Shown here piece by piece: positions 48,222 to 58,849 of a DNA stretch of 64,000 nucleotides. The notes beneath the pieces are model-generated. The model had not been told where the DNA came from. It saw only the letters and a program-made list of their open reading frames with translations, and made no database searches. The stretch is from Pseudopithomyces maydicus (lineage: Eukaryota; Ascomycota; Dothideomycetes; Pleosporales; Didymosphaeriaceae), in contig JANTUC010000001.1 of assembly GCA_026873275.1 (NCBI GenBank), positions 682,001 through 746,000 on the forward strand. The letters are read 5' to 3'. The first letter of the stretch is position 1, and every line of letters starts with the position of its first letter. Both the position numbers and the translations under genes were made by a program.

Positions 48222-49706
48222 AATAGCAGATTACTAGATATAAACTTAAGTAATAGTATATATAATAATATCTACTCTTTATTTTACTAATATAAATCTT
48301 AAAAAAGAAGAAGCCTTTTTTATATTTTTGAATTTAATTTTACTTTATATAAGTTCCTATATATATTATAAATTTAATATAATATTATATTACTCTTAGC
48401 TTAGGGTTTTAAGAAGTGTTAAAATTGAATTTTTTTAAAAAAGATTAATTTACTACTATTTAAAAAATATCTATTTTTTTAATAGAATAAAATAATTTTT
48501 TAAAGGTCTTCCTAATTATTCTCTTTAAACCTCTTTATATATCTAATTATGCACTTTAGTTAAGCTTAATAAAAATTTAGAAGTTATAAAAGTTTATTAA
48601 AGTTATTATATTAATAATAATTAGTAATATAATTATAATCCTCTAGGAACTCTGTCGCGTTATAATTATTAAAGTATAATAAGAGGTCTAGTATACGCAA
48701 CTATAATATATATCCTTTATTTATAAAAGGTATTTAATACTCTTTAAGAGAAATTAACTTAAAGCTTAATTTATTTTTACTATTTTTAAATAAAATAAAT
48801 AACTTTTAGCTGCTAGAGTTGCTAGATAAATTATATTTACTATAATATATATAAATATAATAATAATAAAGTTATAAATAATTATTATTAGTAGTAGAAG
48901 TATATAAATAGTAAATTAAGTATAATATAATAGTAGTCTAATAAATAATAGGGAATTCGTAATAGAGAGCTTTTTATTTTATAACTAAAAATCTTTTTAG
49001 CTTTAACTACCTTAATTAATATTTAGTTAATGTACTTTTTTAGTAATTATTAGTTATACAATATCCTTTTAATATACTTTTACTCTTTTAGTAGTAACTA
49101 TAGCACCTATATATAGATAAAATATTTTTTATATTAAATTTAAAGTTTCTTACTCTTTTCTTAAAACTATTTTTATTTAATTATAATCTTTTATTGCTAG
49201 GGCACCTAAAACTTTATTAAATATAATAATTTATTATATTATTATAGTATCTCGTATTCTGCACAAGTGACTCGATAAATAAATAAATATATAAAATTAA
49301 ATTAATATTTATTAAATAACTTTTTTTAATCTTTCTCTACTTATTATACCCTTTTAATATAATTATTATTAAAATAGTGCTAGGTGCGTATAAGGATTTT
49401 TAATTAAAATTTTATAAATATTCTTAGTAAAGCCAGATATCTAGGTATATTAAATACCTATAATAATAATAATTAAAGGAGTTATTATATAAGTATAATA
49501 GGCAGGTTTAATATATATAATAAATTAAAATTACTTAATAGAAAAGCCTTATTATTATTTTTATTTAAATTATAAAATATAAAGGTAGAATAATCCTCCT
49601 ATTAAAGACCTCTATTAATAGATATATTAATTAAAGCCTTACTTAATATTTTATAATTAATAAATTAAAATATCTATTTATGGGGAGACCACCTCCCCAC
49701 GATATA
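48222..49706 (-). mobile_element. B4: truncated element B, minus strand (5' LTR plus gag start)
   Basis: From AGATTACTAG at about 48222 it follows B1 from 11909 to the LTR end, so it is a 1.5-kb 5' fragment. It was inserted in an A-family copy: the sequence right of 49706 continues as A integrase. It faces away from B3. Confidence 0.8.
49376..49706 (-). repeat. B4 5' LTR (331 bp)
   Basis: Ends GGGGAGACCACCTCCCCAC then GATATA. Aligns with the other B LTRs over its full length. Confidence 0.85.
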
Positions 49707-50071
49707 ATACTTATATTTATAAAGACTAATAGAATTAGCTATAGTTACTTTCAATTATAGAATTTACTTATAATAATTTAAAAAATATAATTATAAGACT
49801 ATTTTCGTTCTTCACCTATTATAAATTCTACTTATACTTAAATTATAAATTAATAGTATTTGGTAAAATTCTAGCTATAATAATATACCTTTTAATTCTA
49901 ACTAGAAATAAAGAAGTAATAGAATTATACTAATAGCGCGCTTTAAAAATATAAAAATAGTATTATAATGGATATTATTAGTCCTAACTCTTTTTAAAAA
50001 GGGATTTAGTATTATTCTCTATAAAAAACCTAAAAGCTTTTTATTTAAATAAGAAATTATTTCTCTAATAT
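49707..50071 (+). pseudogene. Fragment of A-family integrase between two B elements
   Basis: Matches element A at about 25995-26357 on the same strand, covering the end of the integrase core. Both ends are cut by B LTRs in opposite orientations. Its substitutions relative to A are mainly RIP-type in both directions, so it represents another A copy that was mutated independently. Confidence 0.85.
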
Positions 50072-50405
50072 TGTACCGTGGGGAGGTGGTCTCCCCATAA
50101 ATGGATAATTTAATTGATTAATTATACAGTATTAGGTAAGGCTTTAGTTAGTATATCTATTAGGGGAGATCCTTAATAGGAGGATTATCCTACCTTTATA
50201 TCTTATAACTTAGATAAGGACGACGATAAGGCCTTTCTACTAAGGAATTTTAATTTATTATATATATTATATTAGTTTACTATACCTATATAGTAACTCC
50301 TCTAACCACTACTATAGGCGCCTAATATTCCCGGATTTCTCGCTCTACTAGGGATGTTTATAGAATTCTAATTAAAAATCCTTATATATACCCAGCACTG
50401 CTTTA
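50072..50405 (+). repeat. B3 5' LTR (about 334 bp)
   Basis: Starts TGTACCGTGGGGAGG and ends near CAGCACTGCTTT. It is the least mutated start of the B LTR. Contains the perfect hairpin GGGGAG-GTGGT-CTCCCC at 50080-50096. Confidence 0.85.
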
Positions 50406-50899
50406 ATAATAACTATACTAAGGGAGTATAGTAAGTAGGAAAAGATTAAAAAGAGTTATTTAGTAGGTATTAGTTTAATTCTATATATTTATCTATCTAT
50501 TAAGCTACTTATGTAGAATATAAAGTGCTATAGTAATATAATAGATTATTATATTTAATAAAGTTTTAGGTGCCCCTGTAATAAGAGATTATAATTAGAT
50601 AAAAGTAGTTTTAAAAAGAGAGTAAAAAATTTTAAATTTAATATAAAAAATATTCTATCTGCGTATAGGTATTATAATTACTACTAAAAGGGTAAAGGTA
50701 TACTAAGAGGGTATTATATAATTAATAATTATTAAGAACGTATATTAATTAAATATTAATTAAGAAGGTTAGAGCTAAAAGAATTTTTAATTATAAAATA
50801 AAAAGCTCCCTGTTACAAATTCCCTATTATTTACTAGACTACTACTATATTATACTTAGCTTACTATTTATATACCTCTATTATTAATTATAATTACCT

Positions 50900-53300
50900 A
50901 TAACTCTATTATTATTATATTTATATATATTAAATATAGCTTATTTAATAATTCTAGCGGTTAAAAGTTATCTACCCTACTTAGAGGTAGTAAGGATAGA
51001 TTAAGCTTTAAATTAATTTATTTTAGAAAGTATTAGGTGCCCTTTATAGATAGAGAATATATACTATAATTATATATACTAAGCCTCTTATTATACTTTA
51101 ATAATAATAACGTAATAGAGTTCCTAGAGGACTATAATTATATTACTAATTATTATTAATATAATAATCTTAATAAGCTTTTATATTTTTTAAACTTTTA
51201 TTAAGCTCAACCGAAGCGCATAATTAGGTTTATAAAAGAATTTAAGAAGAATAATTAGGAGGATCTCTAAAAGGCTATTCTAGCTTATTAAAAGGAGATA
51301 GATATTTTTTAAATAGTAATAAATTAACTCTTTTTAAAAAGGTTTTATTTTAACACTTTTTAGAACCCTAAATTGAGAGTAATGTAATATTATATTAAGT
51401 TTATAATATATATAGGGGCCTATATAGAGTAAAACTAAATTTAAAAATATAAAAAAGACTTCTTCTTCTTTTAAGAGTTATATTAATAAAATAAAAAGTA
51501 TATATTATTATATATACTATTACTTAAGCCTATACCTAGTAACCTATTTATATATAATATAGACGCTATCTATACTTTTATAAAGAGATTAAAGGAATAG
51601 AGAAGGGGTATTCTAAGTTATAATTCTATATATATAAGCTAAAATACCTAGTATACTTATAATTTTATTCTAGCTAGGGATATAAAGTAGGTAAACTAGT
51701 ATAATTATTTATAGATTTTATTAATTATTTAACTATAGGTAATACTAGTATTATTAAATTACTTTAAGATTACCCCTAAGGCTAATAGAGATATAGAGAT
51801 ATAATAGCTATATAAAAATCTAAAGAGAATAAGCTTAAATACTTAAGAAGCTATATTAACTACTAAAAAATTAAGTTATAAGTATTTTTAGGGGATAAAG
51901 AATATTAATTAGAATATAAAGTTCCTAAGGCACTTCTTAAATTAGATTATATTAAATTAGCTAGCTAGATTAGCTATCTATTTAAGTAATTTAAATAGAA
52001 ATACTAGACTACTTATAAACCTATTAAGGCCCCTATAAGGCTACGCTAACCCCTAATAAGGTAGGGGGCCTTATCTATAATAAAACTAGTATAGGGATAG
52101 AAGCTGGGTACCTAATAATAAATAAAGAAGTAATAGGGTGTATTTTAGTTATATATTATTAAAATATAATATAAGCTATTACCCATAGCTTATTTAATTA
52201 TATAAAAGAAACTAGACCTACTATTTTTATAATTAGTCTTTTAGGTTCTCCTACTTCTAATTTAGTAATATAAACTACTTACTAAGAGACGTGTCTAGTA
52301 TAGCTTTATTTATAGGGTAATATAAGTAACTTTTATAGAAGGTTAAGGAGAGATTCTAAATTACTAATTAATAAGTATAGAATTAGACCTATTAAAAGGT
52401 TTAACTAAAATTATAAAGTAATGCCCTATCTATAATTCCTAAAACGTAAATATAGGGTAATACTATATTAGAAGTTATAGTAGATAAATATAATTCTAAG
52501 GTCCTCTTTAAAATAATTAATATATTTAAAAGTAGCTTATAAGAGGTATATTTTATCCTTTATAATATAATTAATAGCTTTAAGGAGGATTATCTTAAGA
52601 AGGATCTAAAAGAGGTAAATATATAAACTAGATTTTAGTTATATAAACTATTATAGCCTTTATTTAGTAATAACTTTATTTTATTATAACTTTATACTTC
52701 TACTATAAAGGCTTAAAGGATCCTTTAGAGTAGTCTATAAAGTTATATTACTTTAAAGGTAGTATTCTACTATAATTAGAATAATATAGTTAGCTAATAA
52801 ATACCTACGCTTAATCTTTTTATTCTATATTCTTTTATTAAGTAAAATATTTAGAACTTAATAACTCTGCCACCTACTATATAAAGATTTAAACTTTTAG
52901 ATTCTTTTAAGCGGCCCTTAATAGACCCTTTATAAAGATATATAATACCTCTAGTTAATATTCTAAATAGGGTAATAAAAGAGCCTCTATAGTTAAAAGT
53001 CTAGTTAAATAGAAGATACTAAAGCACTAACCTAAAAACTTTTAAAATAGATATTATTTAAAGGTTACTAAATTAAGAGGTTTAGTATTTTACTATAGAA
53101 GACTTTATTTATTACTTTAAATTTTATTAACCGCTATAGTAAGCTATTAACTAAGAAGAGGAGACTAACTATACCTAATAAAATAAGTTAATCTAATTTA
53201 TAAAAGGAAATATTATATCCGAAATATACTACCTAATTAAGGTAAATAAGATTTATTAAGTTATAAATAATAAAAAAGAGGGGGCTGGGCTAGTAAGATA
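50900..53300 (+). pseudogene. B3 gag region, decayed
   Basis: Plus-strand readings between about 51190 and 52150 give a charged, mostly helical protein (for example IRFIKEFKKNN near 51230, EISYLFK-like residues near 51970) compatible with a Gag capsid region. Frames are broken by TAA/TAG and some indels. The stretch 53330-53400 with GCGCTAAAAGAG is conserved in B2. No zinc knuckle is certain. Confidence 0.5.
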
Positions 53301-53699
53301 GTATATAAATTATTTATATACTATTTTATTAATTAGTCTAATACACTAGCGCTAAAAGAGTAAGAATTAATATATTTAACTTAGAGGCGTTTAGGACAGA
53401 ATTAAAAAATTATAAATTTTAAAGCCCTATTTAAGGAAGTTGCGAAAGTTAAGAAGATAAAGTACTAAGTATTTAATAAAAGAGATATTTAAGAGATTTA
53501 AAAAGATAATAATACTATAAAAAAGATCTAAATATAAGAGTAAAATAATAATTTAGCTATACTTATATAAGAATTCCCTACTTTATAGGTATAATTTAAT
53601 AGGGACGAATACTAGGTAAAATACCTTATTAATATTAGGTTATAAATTAATTTAATTTAAAAGAGTATAATAAGGGCGCTATACTTAGTCTATAAGAAT

Positions 53700-56600
53700 A
53701 TTTTAAAGGAGCGTAAGTAAAGTATATTAATATTTATAGATAGAGGAGAGTTGCTAATTATAAGAATTACTTATAATATTAGGGTATAAGTAGGGGTAGT
53801 AGTAATAGTTACTTACTTCTATATAATAAAGAATTTAATTTAATTTATTATTTTAGAAGTACTATAGTGCGCAATAGTAAAGCTAAATATATAATATATT
53901 ATATAGGATTAATTATACTGCTAGATATTCTCCCTTAACCTATAATAAAATACTATCTTTATTATATTTAATCTACCTATATTAGGTTTAGATATATATA
54001 GCCTTTATATTATAAAAATATTAAATATAATTATTATCTTTAACCTATAAAGCGAGAAGGACAACTCTTTTAAAGAGTTATACTAAAAAAAGTATAAGTA
54101 TAGTAAAGGAGTATAATTATTTATAACTAAAGTTAATTATATCTATAGCTATATTCTAATTAAAATAGATATAAAATTAAGTAAACTATAAAACCTATAC
54201 TCTATTTAAAAACTAAAAGAAGTAGTAAATTAAAATAAAGATATAGATAAGCTAATTACTAATTATAAAAGACACCTTTATACTTATATAAATATAAGTA
54301 ATGCTATATAAGATATATAATAATAGGAGTAAAAAAGATAGGAGAAACTAAAAGAATACTTATTTACTTTAGTATTTCTTTAAAAATAGCTCCTTTATTA
54401 TAATAGCGAGAGGTAGAGGGTAGTAAATTTAAATATAATTAAGTAATAAGAGGAGGTAAATACTATATATAAAAGAGTAGTTAATAAGGTTTACTTAATA
54501 GATATACTAAAAGACTATTAGATAACTAGTAACTTTAGTAATTTTAATTAGAGAAGTAGGTAAATATATAAATAAAAATAGCTTTATACTTTTGCGCTAG
54601 TTCCTTTAGAACTATATAACTATTTATTTAAAAAAAGGTACGCTGGGTTTACTAAAGGAACTAGACTAATAAAGGCTTAATTTAAAATTTTTTAATTTAA
54701 TTCTTATTTATACCTAGAAGAAGTAGCTTTAATAAAAGAAATAATATATAATTAAGAGGGGCGATTATATTTAATTTTAGTAAAATAGGAAGATTCTTTT
54801 CTAATATAATACTACTATATTAAATTTATATTATTAAGTATATTACTTAGTAGGAGCCTATTTTCCGACCTCTAAAAAAGCTGTAGGATATAGTAATAGG
54901 GATAATATAAAAATATATTATATAAGGTATTATAAAGGAGTATAATAGTTAATATTATAATTTATAGTTTCTAATACTAAAAAAGGACTTTAAGTATTAA
55001 TTTATTTTTAACGCTTAGAAGATAAATAAGGTAATTATATAAAATATAATATTTCTATTATATATAAATAACTTCTTAGAGATATTCGCTAGTAGCTTTC
55101 TAATTATATTAGTAGACTTCTTTTTAGGGTATAACTAATTAGAGCTTTATAAGGATAGTTATAATATTATTATTATTATAATAGTTAGTCTACTAGTATA
55201 ATAGTGCACTTTACCTTAAGGTATAATAAATACGCCTATTATATTTTTTTATATTATTTTTAAAGTTTTATAGGAATACTACCTATATAACTACACCCTA
55301 TTTATTAATAATATATATATAGGGGGAGCGAAAGGGGAAGTAGATTTATTATTAGTATTAAAGTTATTTAGTGTTTATAAATACGTACTAAAATATATTT
55401 AGAAGGTAGACTAAGTTCTAGCAGATATAAAGAGGGCTAAAGGTATAATATTTAAAGTAAAGTATTTTTAAGGAATAGATTATCTAGTAGTAGTTAGTTA
55501 TAAGATTAATACTATAAGATAATATCTTTAGAAATTTAAAGTAGAGAAGATTTTTAATTAGCTAGTATATTATAACTAAAAGGAGGTTAGAATATTTATA
55601 AAGATATATATTTATTACTAGTAATAGATCTATTATTTCGCGCTAATTATAAAATCTCTTTTCTACTTAATAAAGAAGGATATTAATTTTCTATAAAAAG
55701 AACTTTAGTAGGAAGTTATAAATAGGCTTAAGTATATTATTATATTAACGCTAGCGCTAGTAGCACTAGATTATAACTTTAGGTAAATAATATATTTAGG
55801 GGTGGATATAAGCGCTTAAGAAATAAAAATAATAATTAAGTAATTAAGAGCTAATAGGAAGCGTTACCCTATATAATTTAAAAGTATTATATAGTCTATA
55901 AAATAGTAAAAGTAGTACTTTATTAAACTAGAAGCTAGAGCAGTATTATAAGTATTAAAGAAGTTATAGTATTACCTTTATAGGGTATACTCTATAATTA
56001 AAATGGACGCTTAGGTCTTAATTTACTAATTAAATTAAATAGGTATAAAGGTATTAGGCTCATTAATAAATTAGTAGATAGTTATTATCTTATTATAAGA
56101 TTTTAAGATTAAATATATAAAAGGAAAAAAGTATATTATCGCAGATATACTATTTTAATATTCTTAATTAGATAGCTGGCAGCCGCTAGAAGATCCTAAA
56201 AATAATTTAAATATATATATTAACTATACTATATATAAAAGCATAAAATATAATCTATTAACTTATAAAACGCTTATAAACGACCGTTTACTAGGGGCTA
56301 GATATAAAAATAAATTTAAGGAGATTACTTAATATCTAGTATACTAGTATATTTCTATAAAAATACTAGCTAGAAAGAGGAGAGCGTAGAGATAGTAAGC
56401 CCTAACCTTCTATTTTTTAAACTTAATACTATTTAAAAAGGCGTTTAAGAATATAGCAGTAAAAAGAGTTATAGATAATAAAATAACTTAAAAAGTTATA
56501 ATTATAAAGATTTATATATAGCTTAGATATTAGGGCGTTAATAAAATTATTATTATTATTACTTAATAATACTAGTAAAAGGACCTTTAAGATATAGTAA

Positions 56601-57499
56601 AGAAATATATTACTATTTATATTAAATACTAAATCTATTTATTAAAAAGAATATAATATATACTGACTATTATATATAGCTAGACTTTATAGAAAAAGGT
56701 ATTTATAGACGTTATATATATATTATATAGTAGAGGGTGTTTATTTCTTATAGTAACTTAAGAGTGGGTTACTAGCTAGCTAAAAGTAAGAGTGTTTTAT
56801 AAAATTAGTTTAAAGGAAATTATAAAGTTCTTTTATAAAAATATTATTTATTATTAATTATAGATTTAAGAGCTTATAGTGAATAGCAGCTTTAAGAATA
56901 GAATATAGCTTAATAAGCTAGCTTAAAAGTGGAAGATAAGGAAAGTAACTATTTTAGTATAAAATCTTTAAGTAAATAGCTTTATAAAATCTAATTATAT
57001 TCTTATTATAAAGGCCCTGGTAAAGCTATAAGGAGAGTAAATAAATAATCTTTTTATAGTACTATTAGTAAATAAAATATTAATTTATAAGTTTATTAGC
57101 TACCTACCTATATAGCTAATAATAAAATAGAATCCTATTCTCTTAATAGAGCTGGAAATCCTAACTTAGTAAATACTTTTATAGAATTTAGTATATAATA
57201 GGAAATAATTATTAGTTATATAAGTAGCGTAGCTAGATATTTACAATAAAACTATTATAAAATTTAAAAAGCACACGCGGAGAATATAACTTAAAAGGAA
57301 AAAATATTAAGATACCTATAAAAAAATTTTTTACTAGAATATTAATGTAGAGGATATAGTCCTGCTATAAAATTTACTTAGAGAGATAAATATATTTAAG
57401 GAATAAAAGCTTAACCTAAAATAATTAAGACTATATAGGGTAGTTAAAGTATACTAGAATTATAGTTACTACTACCTCGTCGAATTAAATAGAGTGAAG
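53700..57499 (+). pseudogene. B3 pol: protease/RT, RNase H, integrase
   Basis: One plus-strand frame can be followed for over 2.5 kb. RT: VDFFLGYN.LELYKDS near 55110-55155, CTLP.GIINTP near 55205-55240, and LFINNIYIGGAKGE at 55298-55340, the mutated FIDDI(x)I(K)G palm motif. RNase H: EARAVL near 55930, ...IIKMDA.VLIY near 55995, then KYIKGKKYIIADIL near 56115. Integrase: FIDVIYILYSRGCLFLI near 56705-56750 and IVNSSFKNRI near 56880 (from a QANGQ/ER-type motif). This belongs to a different Gypsy lineage from A and C, one with FIDD rather than YLDD in RT. Cut at 57499 by D2. Confidence 0.85.
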
Positions 57500-57880
57500 T
57501 GTTATAATCATGAGGGTAGCTAATCCTAGAGGTTAAGGTTAGTTCTCGGGCAGGAGCAACTTATAAAGAGAAAAGGATTATTAACTATATAAGTGAATTA
57601 ATAGGGTAGTTAGTATTAGTATTATATATAATACTAAATTAATAAGGGGGCCTAAGTAAATCTAAATAATAAATTAATAAATAGGTTAAATATAAGTATC
57701 TATAAAGAAAACTTAGGTTCCTATATACTTAAGTTACTTAACTACTTAGTATCACTAATTACTAAGTATATTATATATTTAATTAGTATTTAGTGCTACT
57801 AAGTAACTAAGTATATTATATAATTAATTAGTATTTAGTGCTACTAAGTAACTAAGTATATTATATAATTAATTTAATAG
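57500..57880 (-). repeat. D2 3' LTR (left end), with internal tandem repeats
   Basis: Aligns with 63701-64000. Its first bases keep CA and TG (ATCATGAGGG, TTCTCGGGCAGGAGCAAC) and are less mutated than those of the other LTR copies. The exact inner end cannot be fixed because the partner LTR leaves the window. Confidence 0.75.
57748..57880 (+). repeat. 45-bp tandem repeat inside the D LTR
   Basis: GTGCTACTAAGTAACTAAG begins at 57793 and again at 57838, 45 bp apart, each followed by TATATTATATAATTAATT, with a diverged third unit upstream from 57748. The other D LTR (63950-64000) shows only one unit before the window ends. Confidence 0.8.
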
Positions 57881-57899
57881 TAGCTTAGCGCCTTATCTA

Positions 57900-58640
57900 G
57901 TTATATTTTAAGCCTATTATTTATTATAAGCGCCTAATCCCTCTCCTTTATATTTTAATTTATAATATTATTCCCTCTTTTCCTATTCTTCGTCCTTAAG
58001 AAATTATACTTATTAATTATATAGCTCTTAGTATCTATCGCTATTATAAATTTATCTCTGCTATTATAACTTATAGTATAATTATAGTTTTTAAGTACTT
58101 AAATTATAAGACTTATTACTGCACCTATAAGGTGTTAGTATATTTAGAGAAGTATAATAAATATATATAATATAGTGCACGTTATAATATAGTAATTACT
58201 TAAAATAAGTTTTTTTATTTAGTAGCTAAGAAAAAGAAGTTAGATATATAATTAAAGGAAATATATAAAGAGTAAAATATAATCTTTAAAGCGTTATATA
58301 AAGCGCGCGTAAAAGAAGATTATTTATTTAAATAATTAGAATTAAACGCTAAGCGGGTAAAAGAAATAATTATAATAGAAAGTATAGCTTTATTAGAGTT
58401 AAATAAAGATTAGGCTTAATTTTCTTAGCTTATTAGTCTTACTACCTTAAGTTTAAATATTTAATTTATTATAAATAACCTTCCTTTTAACTTCTAAAAT
58501 ACTACTTTACCTGCGCCCTTTAGTACCTAGATATATTTTTATACCCTTTTTTATAATAGTAGTATTATCTTATTATAATATTCTTTTATCTTTTATTAAT
58601 AGTTACTTAGGTTTCTTTCTAGCTCCTATATATTTTCGCT
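57900..58640 (+). pseudogene. Decayed frame opposite to D2 pol: Cys-containing start, K/E-rich coiled-coil-like body
   Basis: Between the 3' LTR and pol of D2 the plus strand reads, from about 58105 to 58430, a Tyr/Cys-containing start (NYKTYYCTYKVLVYLEKYNK, where Tyr may be mutated Cys) followed by a charged helical stretch (VAKKKKLD, LKEIYKE, LELNAKRVKEI). All eight stops over about 105 codons are TAA or TAG and could come from Gln codons. Short proteins of this build, with cysteine pairs and then a K/E-rich coiled coil, are common as predicted genes in transposon-rich fungal DNA. The stop density is not clearly below chance, so the frame is only a candidate. The downstream part (58510-58840) is shared with D1. 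Confidence 0.35.
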
Positions 58641-58849
58641 ATTAGAATACCCTTTCTACTTAATAAGGTACTTATTATTTCTTTATCCTAGGCTATATTA
58701 TATATTTAAAATATATTCTATTTTAAACTTATTTTCTTCTTTGGCTTAGTAATAAAAAGTAATTTAAATTAGTGTTTCTAGGTCTACTAGTTCTAATAAT
58801 AATATATAAAATATTAAGTATATTTTTGCATCTAGCAATAGTTCCAACT

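Larger units (their letters stand above)
50072..57499 (+). mobile_element. B3: element B, plus strand, 5' LTR to integrase
   Basis: Best-readable B copy. The 5' LTR (50072-50405) is followed by gag (about 50900-53300), protease region, RT, RNase H and integrase (to about 57430). At 57500 it is cut by the LTR of D2, so the 4.7-kb 3' region and 3' LTR known from B2 are missing or beyond the window. Its gag and pol sequences are collinear with the minus-strand pieces of B2. Confidence 0.88.

Noticed and set aside
50072..57499. B3 as a complete element with a 3' LTR at about 57500
   Set aside because: The LTR at 57500 belongs to family D (it matches 63701 onward, not 50072 onward), so B3 is interrupted there.
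57793..57880. CRISPR-like array from the regularly spaced repeats
   Set aside because: The units are contiguous 45-bp tandem copies without unique spacers, inside an LTR of a fungal retroelement.
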